This document shows positions 19,297-27,464 of a stretch of 64,000 nt of DNA, piece by piece. This DNA comes from Latilactobacillus sakei (lineage in GTDB: Bacteria > Bacillota > Bacilli > Lactobacillales > Lactobacillaceae), in assembly GCA_002953655.1 (NCBI GenBank), contig CP025839.1, positions 124,001-188,000 of the forward strand, given 5' to 3'. A model generated the notes under the pieces. It worked only from the letters and a program-made list of their open reading frames with translations. It searched no databases and was not told the DNA's origin. The translations under genes were made by a program, and so were the position numbers. Each line of letters starts with the position of its first letter. Position 1 is the first letter of the stretch.

Positions 19297-19330
19297 AGAA
19301 AAACCAATTTAAATCTAAATTGGTTTTTCT
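19297..19330 (+). terminator. Intrinsic terminator after the PLD-helicase gene
   Basis: AGAAAAACCAATTTA pairs with TAAATTGGTTTTTCT around a 4-nt loop. Confidence 0.9.
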
Positions 19331-19341
19331 TTTTGCGTTCA

Positions 19342-19357
19342 TAGTCTAATTAGACTA
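19342..19357 (+). promoter_or_regulatory. Candidate PadR operator palindrome
   Basis: A perfect 16-bp palindrome TAGTCTAATTAGACTA precedes the esterase-PadR operon and partly overlaps the sequence TATACT that could be its -10. The position and symmetry suit autorepression by the co-encoded PadR protein. PadR binding is inferred. Confidence 0.55.
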
Positions 19358-19388
19358 TACTATGAAAATCAGTTTCAGGAGGGTTTTT

Positions 19389-20240
19389 ATGATGAAGTCA
19401 ATTTTATTAATCGGTCAGTCAAATATGGCTGGGCGAGGTTTTATTCAAGATGTGCCGGTATTGCGGCACGAGCGCGTGAAGATGTTGCGCAATGGGCGCT
19501 GGCAAATGATGGCCGAACCAATTCATTTTGATCGGGAAGTTGCGGGTGTTGGGCCGGCAGCATCATTTGCGGCGGCTTGGGTCCAGGCGCATCCGGATGA
19601 AGAATTAGGTTTAATTCCGTGTGCTGAAGGGGGCAGTTCAATCGATGAGTGGGCGAGTGACGAAGTGTTGATGCGCCACGCGATTGCTGAAGTCAAATTC
19701 GCACAGGAATCTAGCGAGTTAATTGGCGTTTTATGGCACCAAGGGGAAAGCGACAGTCTAAAAGGCGGTTATCAAACATATGCTACCAAATTAACGGCGG
19801 TTTTTAGTCATTTACGCCAAGCATTGGGTCAAGCAAACTTACCCATTATTGTCGGGCAATTACCAGATTTTTTAGGCCAAGAAGGGTTCGGCGCTAGTGC
19901 GACAGAATTCAATGACATTAATCGGGAAATGGCGAACGTGGTTGCGCAAGATCCCCATAGTTATTTAGTCAACGCCGCCGAATTAACGGCCAACCCTGAT
20001 GGCATTCATATCGATGCGGCCTCACAACGGCGCTTTGGCCTGCGTTATTACGCGGCTTTTGCCAACCAAGAGGATGTCCTCGCAGTACTGCCAGATGAAG
20101 CTGCTCAATTAGAAGCACTTTATCAACGACCAGAAACCCCGCAGGAAAAGATGTATCGCTTGAGTCGTACTTTCGCACTTGGCCAAATGAGCTATCCAGA
20201 ATTCATCGCGCAGTTAACGGGTGAGGGGACTGCCAAATGA
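19389..20240 (+). CDS. SGNH-type carbohydrate esterase (sialate O-acetylesterase/DUF303-like)
   Basis: 283 aa, intracellular (no signal peptide). The nucleophile block LLIGQSNMAGRG (residues about 5-16, Ser10) is typical of CE6/SASA-type acetyl esterases. WHQGESDS (about 117-124) forms the oxyanion/Gly block, and DGIHIDAASQRRFG (about 200-213) carries the Asp-x-x-His catalytic pair. It likely deacetylates sugar side chains, but the substrate is not identifiable. ATG 19389 has AGGAGGG 5 bases upstream; ATG 19392 is equally possible. The last 4 bases overlap the PadR gene (ATGA), so the two are translationally coupled. Confidence 0.82.
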   Translation: MMKSILLIGQSNMAGRGFIQDVPVLRHERVKMLRNGRWQMMAEPIHFDREVAGVGPAASFAAAWVQAHPDEELGLIPCAEGGSSIDEWASDEVLMRHAIAEVKFAQESSELIGVLWHQGESDSLKGGYQTYATKLTAVFSHLRQALGQANLPIIVGQLPDFLGQEGFGASATEFNDINREMANVVAQDPHSYLVNAAELTANPDGIHIDAASQRRFGLRYYAAFANQEDVLAVLPDEAAQLEALYQRPETPQEKMYRLSRTFALGQMSYPEFIAQLTGEGTAK

Positions 20241-20749
20241 TTCAGTTTCTAATTTTGGGTTTATTGAAGAAAAAGCCAGGTGCTTATGGCTACGAATTAT
20301 TAGCTGATATGGAAAACAATTATTTCGAGTTCTTTTTGAACTTTACGAAGGGTTCTTTTTACTACAATTTACAACAATTAGCGGAAAAGCAATTGATTGA
20401 AAAAATAGTGGATGATGCCAGTGATAAGCGCGAGAAAAATCGCTATGTGCTGACGGCGGCGGGAGAAGCGGCTTTTGAAAAACAGTTCGCCCATTATGGC
20501 GGGCAGAATAAGCCGATTACTTTCCCATTTTACACACCACTACTATTCACTGATCAAGTTGAACCAACGCAAATGCGCGAACTCTTGCAGAGCCAAATTG
20601 CACAAACTAAGGAAAAAATCCAAGCGATTGAAGCGGCATTAAATACCGCAACCAATCTGCAACCGATGTTTATCAAAATGATGGCCAATTCAAAACGACA
20701 TCACGAGGTCAATTTGGAATGGTTGCAGGAACAATTAAATGAACAATAA
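20237..20749 (+). CDS. PadR-family transcriptional regulator
   Basis: 170 aa. N-terminal PadR wHTH: LGLLKKKPGAYGYELLADM (helices 1-2), then KGSFYYNLQQLAEKQLIEK (recognition helix and wing), wing KREKNRYVLT. The C-terminal half (about 90-170) is a helical dimerisation region, typical of PadR subfamily-1. It is coupled to the esterase upstream (ATGA overlap). PadR proteins are usually autoregulated and ligand-responsive, but no palindromic operator stands out before the esterase, apart from the TAGTCTAATTAGACTA dyad at 19342-19357. That dyad is a good candidate operator overlapping the likely -10 (TATACT). Confidence 0.85.
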   Translation: MIQFLILGLLKKKPGAYGYELLADMENNYFEFFLNFTKGSFYYNLQQLAEKQLIEKIVDDASDKREKNRYVLTAAGEAAFEKQFAHYGGQNKPITFPFYTPLLFTDQVEPTQMRELLQSQIAQTKEKIQAIEAALNTATNLQPMFIKMMANSKRHHEVNLEWLQEQLNEQ

Positions 20750-20794
20750 AAAAACTGACAACACAATCTTTCGATTTGTGTCGTCAGTTTTTTT
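20748..20794. terminator. Bidirectional terminator
   Basis: AAAAAACTGACAACACAA pairs with TTGTGTCGTCAGTTTTTT (one mismatch, apex TCTTTCGA). It serves the PadR gene and the convergent TauE gene, whose stop codon lies at its edge. Confidence 0.9.
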
Positions 20795-21539
20795 AATAGG
20801 CTTGCATAAACAAACTAACCGCTAGTCCTAATGCGGCGATGCCAATCCCAATTTTGGTTAGGCGTTCTGGTAGTAGACGGACGATGATGGGGCCAATCAG
20901 GCCGCCAATCAAAAAGCCGATGCCAAGGGGCAAGACAAGGCCCCAATTGATGGTCGTTTGAAGCGCGTAGACTAGTGTCGCGATACAGTTTGCAAGGCCC
21001 ATCGTCAGATTTTTGGTGGCGTTGTATTCTTGAAACGGCGCTTGGCTGATGACTGAGAGCAACGATAGCATCAAGACGCCAGAAGCAGCCCCGAAGTAGC
21101 CGCTGTAAACGCCGACTAAGAAAACACCGAGCCAAGCGAGGCTAACTTGCCATTTAGCGGGTTGACCAACTTGGAGATGGCGGGGTAAGAGGATTAAAAT
21201 ACCGGCAGATAAAATGAAAAAGGGCACAATTTTTTGGAATGTTTCTGCTGGAATTTTAAAGAGTAATAAGGCCCCCACAATACAGCCAATCAAGGTTAGC
21301 GGTAAAAGTGTGATGAGTTCCCGTTTTTGGTGTTTCAATTCCTTGCGTGAAGCCAGTGACGCGCCAACGCCGGTGAAGATTAAGCCTGCGGTGTTGGTGA
21401 CATTGGCTGTGACTGGTGGTAACCCCAGTGCGAGTAAGGCAGGGTATGAAACGAGTGATGCGAGACCGCCGACGGTACTAACGATGCCGGCTGCCACGCC
21501 AATCAGAATTAATGTAAGACTCAATTGGATAAATGACAT
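20793..21539 (-). CDS. TauE/SafE-family sulfite/anion exporter-like membrane protein
   Basis: 248 aa with about 8 transmembrane helices in two repeats. The first repeat has GVAAGIVSTVGGLASLVSYPALLALG (residues about 14-39), a typical TauE/SafE glycine-rich loop. The second has VGVYSGYFGAASGVLML (about 141-157), the matching loop in inverted orientation. The family exports sulfite, sulfoacetate or other organosulfur anions across the membrane. The substrate is not predictable. Start ATG at 21539 with a weak GAGCG site. No operon partner. Confidence 0.85.
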   Translation of the reverse strand: MSFIQLSLTLILIGVAAGIVSTVGGLASLVSYPALLALGLPPVTANVTNTAGLIFTGVGASLASRKELKHQKRELITLLPLTLIGCIVGALLLFKIPAETFQKIVPFFILSAGILILLPRHLQVGQPAKWQVSLAWLGVFLVGVYSGYFGAASGVLMLSLLSVISQAPFQEYNATKNLTMGLANCIATLVYALQTTINWGLVLPLGIGFLIGGLIGPIIVRLLPERLTKIGIGIAALGLAVSLFMQAY

Positions 21540-21580
21540 GAATAAGGCGCTCTTTTCTATAACGAATTAACGTTTTAATA

Positions 21581-21904
21581 TTATAAGACTTGATCGTAGT
21601 AACGGTAGGCGCAATATTCAACGGGATACTTGAGTGCGTAGATGTAAAAAGCATCGCTGACAGCGTCACTGATGGTCATCATTTCGCTACCACCATCAGT
21701 TAGTAAGAAATAAGTCATGGCCAGTGCCAGTAAAATAACGATTGAATCAAGAAAAATAGCCATCACCTTAGCGGCTTTGATGGTGATTAATTGCCAACGT
21801 TCATCGTTCTGGTAGGCCCGCGACTTATTGTGTTTGAAGTGAAGATCTAAAAAGATGAAAACTGCTAACAGCATAATCAGAATTAACATGATGAGTTGCT
21901 TCAT
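21581..21904 (-). CDS. Small membrane protein paired with an XRE regulator
   Basis: 107 aa with an N-terminal helix (residues 2-20), a cytosolic NKSRAYQNDERWQLITIKAAK segment, a second helix (about 47-69) and an acidic, Tyr-rich tail. The 'NDER' motif between helices is typical of DUF2178-like small membrane proteins that sit next to XRE regulators. The first codon overlaps the last codon of the upstream XRE gene (ATGA), indicating translational coupling. Function unknown. Confidence 0.7.
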   Translation of the reverse strand: MKQLIMLILIMLLAVFIFLDLHFKHNKSRAYQNDERWQLITIKAAKVMAIFLDSIVILLALAMTYFLLTDGGSEMMTISDAVSDAFYIYALKYPVEYCAYRYYDQVL

Positions 21905-22107
21905 TTTGAATCCTCCTCTGGTGAAAAGACGGTTGTTATTTCGACCCCAAAGACCTGCGCAATCTTAAAGGCGAGTTCTAATGAGGGTGTATATTTATAC
22001 TTTTCGATTGAAATCACGGCTTGCCTAGAAATACCGGTCCGTTCGGCGAGGTCAGCCTGGGTCCAGTTCCGCTCGGCGCGTAAGACTTTAATGCGATTTT
22101 GAATCAC
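21901..22107 (-). CDS. XRE-family helix-turn-helix regulator (YqaE-type small Cro)
   Basis: 68 aa from GTG 22107. The upstream ATG at 22125 is rejected because AAGGAG lies inside that extension, 8 bases before the GTG. HTH: WTQADLAERTGISRQAVISIEKYKYTPSLELAFKIAQVFGVEITTVF, which covers the whole protein, a minimal Cro-like fold. Its C-terminus ends SPEEDSK. It is coupled by a 4-base overlap to a membrane protein. Such pairs often control their own operon. Ligand and targets are unknown. Confidence 0.85.
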   Translation of the reverse strand: MIQNRIKVLRAERNWTQADLAERTGISRQAVISIEKYKYTPSLELAFKIAQVFGVEITTVFSPEEDSK

Positions 22108-22225
22108 GTAACGAACTCCTTCCATAATGTAATGAACTAGTTACTTTTAGATTGTAATGAGTTGGTGACATTTTGTCAATTTTATTTTGTGATAGAATTA
22201 AAACAAAAGCCCCTAAGGAGAAATC

Positions 22226-22930
22226 ATGAAGAAGAATGAGTTTATCATGCAGGATCTACTTAGTAAGATTTATCAAAATCAATTCAAAGATGGTAAAATT
22301 CCCAATCAACGTGAGTTAGCGCAAATCTACGGCGTATCGCGATATACGGTTCAAGAGGCGATTAAAAGTTTGGCTGAAATTGGCGTTATCAAGGTTGTTC
22401 AAGGTTCGGGCATGTATGTCTATGACAATTTACGGAACAATACGATGATTTATAATTCGCTAACGAGAACACCATATGGCCGTATCCGCTCGAAAATGAT
22501 TTCTTTGGAACAAGCGATGTCGACCTTAGAGGAGCAACAAATTTTCCAACTAGAAGAACCCGCACTGATTTGGACATTCAAGCGTCTGCGAATTGTCGAT
22601 TATAAGATTGAACAAATTGAAATTTCGAAGTTACCGGTGACGCTTTTCCCCGAGTTATCACAAGAAAATGTTGAGCATTCAATTCAAAAGTATGTTCAAA
22701 ATAAGGGTTACCGTATCTCCCATTACATTACGAGTTATCAACCAATCGCTGTTTCAAAAGCAGAATCGGAACTACTTTTATGTAAGAAGGGGGCCCCTGC
22801 GATGCGGATTACTAACCGTTGTTTATTAGAGGATGGTCGGGTTTATGAATACAGCCAATTAACAGCGATTGATTATGATTGTACCTACATTACACCGTTC
22901 AATAAAAAAACACATCAGAACCGACAATGA
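22226..22930 (+). CDS. GntR/HutC-family regulator of the adjacent sugar locus
   Basis: 234 aa. Winged helix with IPNQRELAQIYGVSRYTVQEAIKSLAEIGVIKVVQGSGMYV (residues about 26-67), then a C-terminal UTRA effector domain (about 90-230) typical of HutC-type repressors that sense phosphorylated sugars. Convergent to the ManD-like gene and upstream of the PTS gene, it is the natural candidate regulator of both. The shared promoter region lies at 24229-24424. The stop codon lies inside the terminator hairpin. ATG 22226 follows AAGGAG. Confidence 0.87.
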   Translation: MKKNEFIMQDLLSKIYQNQFKDGKIPNQRELAQIYGVSRYTVQEAIKSLAEIGVIKVVQGSGMYVYDNLRNNTMIYNSLTRTPYGRIRSKMISLEQAMSTLEEQQIFQLEEPALIWTFKRLRIVDYKIEQIEISKLPVTLFPELSQENVEHSIQKYVQNKGYRISHYITSYQPIAVSKAESELLLCKKGAPAMRITNRCLLEDGRVYEYSQLTAIDYDCTYITPFNKKTHQNRQ

Positions 22931-22952
22931 GTCGTGTCTAATGTGTTTTTTT
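22904..22952. terminator. Bidirectional terminator overlapping the GntR stop codon
   Basis: AAAAAAACACAT and ATGTGTTTTTTT form the outer stem, with ACCGAC/GTCGTG-type pairing inside. The TGA of the GntR gene (22928-22930) is in the apical loop. It also serves the ManD-like gene coming from the right. Confidence 0.82.
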
Positions 22953-22953
22953 A

Positions 22954-24153
22954 TCATGGTGTCACAATTGAACCGTCAGGGATGCGACTTTGTGTCCATT
23001 CATGTGGTCGGTAAACGATGGGGAATTCTGCCGCCATTGATTCGTCGAAATCGACGCCAATCCCGGGGCGTTCGATTGGATAGAAGTAACCGCCCTTAGC
23101 TTGAGGAACATGGCTAAAGATTTTTTTAGTATTTTCAGGCACCTCGATATTCTCCTGAATAGCAGCGTTGTGTAGATGAATATTAAGATGGGTATTAACT
23201 GCCAAACCGATTGGTGTAATGTCAGATGGTGTATGCCAAGCGATTTGAATACCAAAATTATCGCACAGATGTGCTAGCTTGAGGGCGGGGGTGATACCAC
23301 CGATTTGAGAGACGTGGGCCCGCATATAATCAATTTGGCGTTTTGTAATAATCGCCTGCCATTCCATTGGATTATTGAATAGCTCACCAGTCGCAATTGG
23401 GACTGCACTTTGGGCCCGGATGGTTTCTAACCAAGCATTTTGTTCGGGTGGTAAAAGATCTTCCAAGAAGAATAAATGATATTTTTCTGATTGTTTAGCA
23501 AATTGCACAGCTTGATTAGGGGTGAGACGTTCATGAACATCATGCAACATTTGGAATGAATGCTTATATTTTTGATTGATTGCTTCAAACATTTCTAACG
23601 TGGTGTCCATGTATTGTTGTTGGTTAAAATAAGAGCCTTGAATGGGATTGTCAGGTGTTTTTAAATGAGTTGCATTACCGCCATAAAAGCCGAGTTGGCA
23701 ACGTAAGTATTGATAACCTTCAGCCGTAAATTTATCGATCTCAGCATATAGATCATCTAGATTATCAGCTACTGCGTGCGTGTAGGCCGGGATTGCTGTT
23801 CGCGATTTACCGCCTAGTAATTGGTAGAGGGGCATATTGGCTAGCTTACCTTTAATATCCCAAAGCGCCATATCAACGCCGGAAATGGCATTGTTGGTAA
23901 TTGGACCATTGCGCCAGTATGAATTAACGGTCATTACTTGCCAAAGATCTTCAATTTGATTAGCGTCCCGCCCAATTAATAATGGTTTCAAATATTCTTC
24001 AACAACGGTTTTAACCGCTAAGGGGCGAAATTGAAAAGTGGCACACCCAACACCAGAGACACCTTGGTCAGTTTCAACTTTAACAACTACTAAGTTATGA
24101 CGATCTGGTTTAATTGCAAATGCTTTAACGTCCGTTATAATCGTTTCTTGCAT
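22954..24153 (-). CDS. Mandelate racemase/enolase-superfamily dehydratase, RspA/D-mannonate dehydratase-like
   Basis: 399 aa from ATG 24153 (GAGGG 7 bases upstream). The longer frame from 24228 lacks a Shine-Dalgarno. The N-terminal capping domain precedes a TIM barrel. The ManD/RspA pattern is visible: [25 protein letters not shown] (metal Asp plus His), FLEDLLPPE (metal Glu), ATGELF (metal Glu) and [12 protein letters not shown]. This subgroup dehydrates D-mannonate or D-gluconate to 2-keto-3-deoxy sugars, though many members are inactive or slow. With the neighbouring PTS permease it suggests use of an acidic sugar or glycoside, but exact substrate is unproven. Confidence 0.82.
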   Translation of the reverse strand: MQETIITDVKAFAIKPDRHNLVVVKVETDQGVSGVGCATFQFRPLAVKTVVEEYLKPLLIGRDANQIEDLWQVMTVNSYWRNGPITNNAISGVDMALWDIKGKLANMPLYQLLGGKSRTAIPAYTHAVADNLDDLYAEIDKFTAEGYQYLRCQLGFYGGNATHLKTPDNPIQGSYFNQQQYMDTTLEMFEAINQKYKHSFQMLHDVHERLTPNQAVQFAKQSEKYHLFFLEDLLPPEQNAWLETIRAQSAVPIATGELFNNPMEWQAIITKRQIDYMRAHVSQIGGITPALKLAHLCDNFGIQIAWHTPSDITPIGLAVNTHLNIHLHNAAIQENIEVPENTKKIFSHVPQAKGGYFYPIERPGIGVDFDESMAAEFPIVYRPHEWTQSRIPDGSIVTP

Positions 24154-24226
24154 AATTATTCCCTCGGTTTCTTCAATTAAGGTTACTTGATTAATATCAT
24201 TGAACCATCTTTTGGATAGCGCTGTC

Positions 24227-24392
24227 AATTTGGACTAAATAAAACGAGTTAATCGCATATAAAACAGTCCAATTTTACATAAAATGGTTTGATAATGCTT
24301 ATTTATCAACGTTTATATATCGAATAACGTTAATTAGGACTGATATTATTACAACAAAAATTATGCTATCATTTCATTTGTAAGCGAAACCA
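24227..24392. promoter_or_regulatory. Divergent promoter region of the ManD-like and PTS genes with candidate operators and cre
   Basis: Between the divergent genes, AATTTGGACT (24227-24236) and AGTCCAATTT (24266-24275) form an imperfect inverted repeat. AACGTT cores occur at 24308 and 24326, 18 bases apart. A near-cre sequence TGTAAGCGAAACCA lies at 24379-24392 (12 of 14 consensus positions), just after a possible -10 TATGCT. These suggest control by the GntR regulator and by CcpA. Binding is inferred from symmetry only. Confidence 0.45.
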
Positions 24393-24424
24393 AAATGCGC
24401 AAAATAATAATAGAGGTGATAGCA

Positions 24425-26272
24425 TTGAAACATGAAGATATCGCAAAACAGATTATTGAAAATGTCGGCGGTAAGGAAAATGTTAATAATGTCTGGCATT
24501 GCATGACGCGTCTTCGATTTAATCTTAAAGATCAAAGTAAGGTTAATTATGATGCGTTAGAAAAGATGCCAGCAGTAGTTGGGACTAAATATCAAAGTGA
24601 TCAGCTACAGATTGTTATTGGAACAAACGTTGAAGAATACTTTAATCCAGTTGCTGCTTTATTAGGGATTAATAACAGTGAAGAAACCAACCAGCCTACA
24701 GAGAAAAAAGGATTAGTGTCACTCTTTATGGATACTGTCTCTGGCGTTTTCGGACCAATTGTACCGGCGATTGCTGGTGCAGGGATGATTAAAGGGCTAA
24801 TGGCCGGTTTGGTGGCTTTAAAAGTAATATCAGGTGAAACACCAACTTTCCAAATTATCGATATGTTAGCCAGTGGTGTTTTCACATTCTTGCCATTTTT
24901 CGTAGCGGCTTCAGCTGCTAAAATTTTTAAAACCAATCAATATTTAGCAATTGCGATTGCGGCGACATTACAGTTTCCAACAATGACCGCGGCGGCCGCA
25001 GCCGGAAAGATTTCTCAGTTTGTGATTTTTGGCTTCTTGCCGGTACCGGTTTTCAATTATGCTGGGACGGTTATTCCAATCATCTTTGCGGTATTAGCGT
25101 TAAGTTACATTTATCGTTGGGTTGATAAATTATTGCCAGAAGTCCTCAGAACGGTATTTACACCAACGTTTTCACTTTTACTGGCCGGTTTAGTAACACT
25201 TGTTGTAATTGGGCCTATTGGTATTCATTTAGGTAATTTATTGGCAGCGGGTGTTAGTTGGTTATTCACGATTTCACCGGTTTTAGCTGGTATTATTGTG
25301 GGTGCTATTCGACCAATCGCAATCTTAACCGGTCTGCATCACGCGATGACACCAATTGCGTTACAAAATTTTGCCAACCAAGGTTATGATATGTTGATGC
25401 CAATGATGTTTATGGCAAATATGGCGATTACTGGTGCCACTGCAGCAATCTATTTCAAAGTTAAAACAAAAGAAGAAAAATCAATTGTAGTTTCCTCAGC
25501 TGTTTCTGGTTTATTAGGGATTACAGAACCAGCCTTATTCGGGGTTTTAACGAAGTATAAGAAAGCTTTTATTGCAGCAACCGTTGGTAGTTCGGTTGCC
25601 TCAGCATTCATCAGCTTCTTCGGTGTTCGCATTTACGGTTACATCTTATCAAGTATTTTCAGCTTACCAGCTTATATTGGTAAATACTTTGTCTTTGCAA
25701 TTATGGGGATTATCATCGCCTTAGTATTGTCATTTACCATTGCTTATTTCATGATTCCCAATCCACAACCAGAAGAAATTAAAACAGCTGAAAGAAAAAT
25801 TGAATCAACAGTAACGTTATCAGCTGTAGCAGACGGTGATTACGTGGCTTTAGAAGATGTTAACGATAGTGTTTTCTCAACAAAAATGGTCGGGGACGGC
25901 TTTGCAATGGTTTCGACCGACGGCAGTGTCTATTCGCCCGTTGATGGCGTTGTGACAACTATTTTCCCAACCAAACATGCTATTGGGATTACGACCGATA
26001 ATGGTATTGAAATATTAGTACACATGGGGATTGATACAGTTGCACTTGATGGACAAGGTTTTACAATTTTCGTAGCGGTCGGTGATCGCATTGCAGCTGC
26101 ACAAAAAATCGCTCAGATGGATTTAGCAATTCTACAGACTGCTGGAAAAGAAACAGATATCATGGTGGTTATTACCAACATGGATAAGATTGCAAAACTA
26201 GTTGGTGAAACCAATATTGAAGGGTACCATACACATGGAAATCCAATTGAGGTTGGTGAGTTAGTAGTTTAG
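24425..26272 (+). CDS. PTS beta-glucoside-type transporter, fused EIIBCA
   Basis: 615 aa from TTG 24425 (AGAGGTG 7 bases upstream). The ATG at 24395 would bury that site, and family members begin with the same KHEDIAKQIIENVGGKENV. EIIB: Cys26 in WHCMTRL, the phosphorylation site. EIIC: about residues 105-460, ten hydrophobic helices, including GLHHAMTPIALQNFA and GITEPALFG, typical of the glucose/glucoside superfamily. EIIA: HMGIDTVALDG (phospho-His about 531) at the C-terminus. It imports and phosphorylates a beta-glucoside-like sugar. No 6-phospho-beta-glucosidase is adjacent. The divergent ManD-like gene and GntR regulator suggest an unusual, perhaps acidic, substrate. Confidence 0.88.
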   Translation: MKHEDIAKQIIENVGGKENVNNVWHCMTRLRFNLKDQSKVNYDALEKMPAVVGTKYQSDQLQIVIGTNVEEYFNPVAALLGINNSEETNQPTEKKGLVSLFMDTVSGVFGPIVPAIAGAGMIKGLMAGLVALKVISGETPTFQIIDMLASGVFTFLPFFVAASAAKIFKTNQYLAIAIAATLQFPTMTAAAAAGKISQFVIFGFLPVPVFNYAGTVIPIIFAVLALSYIYRWVDKLLPEVLRTVFTPTFSLLLAGLVTLVVIGPIGIHLGNLLAAGVSWLFTISPVLAGIIVGAIRPIAILTGLHHAMTPIALQNFANQGYDMLMPMMFMANMAITGATAAIYFKVKTKEEKSIVVSSAVSGLLGITEPALFGVLTKYKKAFIAATVGSSVASAFISFFGVRIYGYILSSIFSLPAYIGKYFVFAIMGIIIALVLSFTIAYFMIPNPQPEEIKTAERKIESTVTLSAVADGDYVALEDVNDSVFSTKMVGDGFAMVSTDGSVYSPVDGVVTTIFPTKHAIGITTDNGIEILVHMGIDTVALDGQGFTIFVAVGDRIAAAQKIAQMDLAILQTAGKETDIMVVITNMDKIAKLVGETNIEGYHTHGNPIEVGELVV

Positions 26273-26275
26273 GAT

Positions 26276-26322
26276 TAAAAAGAAGTGTCATTACAGTACA
26301 TCTGTAATGACACTTCTTTTTA
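26276..26322 (+). terminator. Intrinsic terminator after the PTS gene
   Basis: AAAAAGAAGTGTCATTACAG pairs with CTGTAATGACACTTCTTTTT, loop about 6 nt. Confidence 0.93.
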
Positions 26323-26453
26323 ACTTTCAGGGACATGACTATAAATGCCAGATAATCTTGTATTCAACTTAGATTATGCTAAAATAATGATGAAGTGATA
26401 TTGTTATAATAATCACAATCAGTGGCGGTGATTGGTGGTGGAGGGTGGCGGTA

Positions 26454-27409
26454 TTGATGAAAGAAATGAAAGCGTTCTTAAAGCGCGTGCCATTACCGAT
26501 GTGTGGTCTGATTTTAGGTTTAGCTGCGCTAGGTAATCTATTATTTATTGAAGGTTATGCGACTTCATCAGCAGTCTTTTTTGTGATTGCGCTGGTGATG
26601 ATGGTACCGGTGTTACTTAAAATAATGATAACGCCTCGACAGGTTTTGGCAGATTTGAAGAATCCAATTGTGGCCTCGGTAGCACCGACATTTACGATGG
26701 CCGGGATGCTGATTTGCACATTCTTAAAACGGCTCGTACCGATGTTTTATTTGATTAATTGGCTGTGGTTAATGGCAGTTGGGCTGCATTTTATTCTAAT
26801 GCTCTATTTTGTGATGGTCCATATTTTACCCGATAAGCTAAAATTCGCTAATATTTATCCGAGCTGGTTTATCACATTTGTTGGGATTGGGGTTATCTCG
26901 AATACGGCAAAAATTTTTGCGCTAACGTTAGGAAAAATCATGATTTGGGTCGCATTAGCGCTGTATTTTATCTTATTACCGGTTATTTTGAAGCGAATTA
27001 GTCAGTATCGCCAAATGAAAGAAGGCACGTGGCCCTTGATTACAATCCTGGCGGCACCAGGTTCTTTGTGCTTATCGGGTTATCTAACCGTGATAACTGA
27101 TAAGTCCTTACCATTCATTATTTTTTTAGTGATCTTGTCCCAAACGTATACTTTGCAATCCTGTACTTTTTTAAGACGATGCTAAAAGTGAAATTTTATC
27201 CAAGCTATGGCGCCTTCACGTTTCCAATGGTGATTACTGCCACAGCGATGAGTAAAACCTATCAATTATTTGCCGACAATCCTGCCATTGCAGAACTGCT
27301 TAGAGTACTGATGGTGTTCGAGACCTGGGTGGCAGTCTTGATTGTTTGTTATGTATTAATCTGTTATCTTAATTATTTTGTGCAACAAGTGAAGTATCAA
27401 GGACATTGA
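26454..27409 (+). pseudogene. TDT-family transporter (tellurite-resistance/dicarboxylate type), frameshifted
   Basis: Two ORFs (to 27185, and 27179-27409) together cover one roughly 317-aa, ten-helix TDT/SLAC1-like carrier. The first frame runs into a non-membrane tail (LQSCTFLRRC). Restoring one T in the TTT at 27152-27154 gives TYTFAILYFFKTMLKVKFYP and continues smoothly into the second ORF, restoring helices 8-10. Start: TTG 26454 or ATG 26457, after GGAGGG. Members export malate or related anions. The lesion lies in a homopolymer, so a sequencing error is as likely as real inactivation. Confidence 0.8.
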
Positions 27410-27416
27410 TTAGTCT

Positions 27417-27464
27417 AAAAAACCGTCTTTAATGCCAATTGGGGCACTAAAGACGGTTCTTTTA
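27417..27464. terminator. Bidirectional intrinsic terminator
   Basis: AACCGTCTTTA (27421-27431) pairs with TAAAGACGGTT, with a further GCC/GGC pair within, and A-run/T-run flanks. It serves the TDT gene and the convergent cysteine desulfidase gene. Confidence 0.9.
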
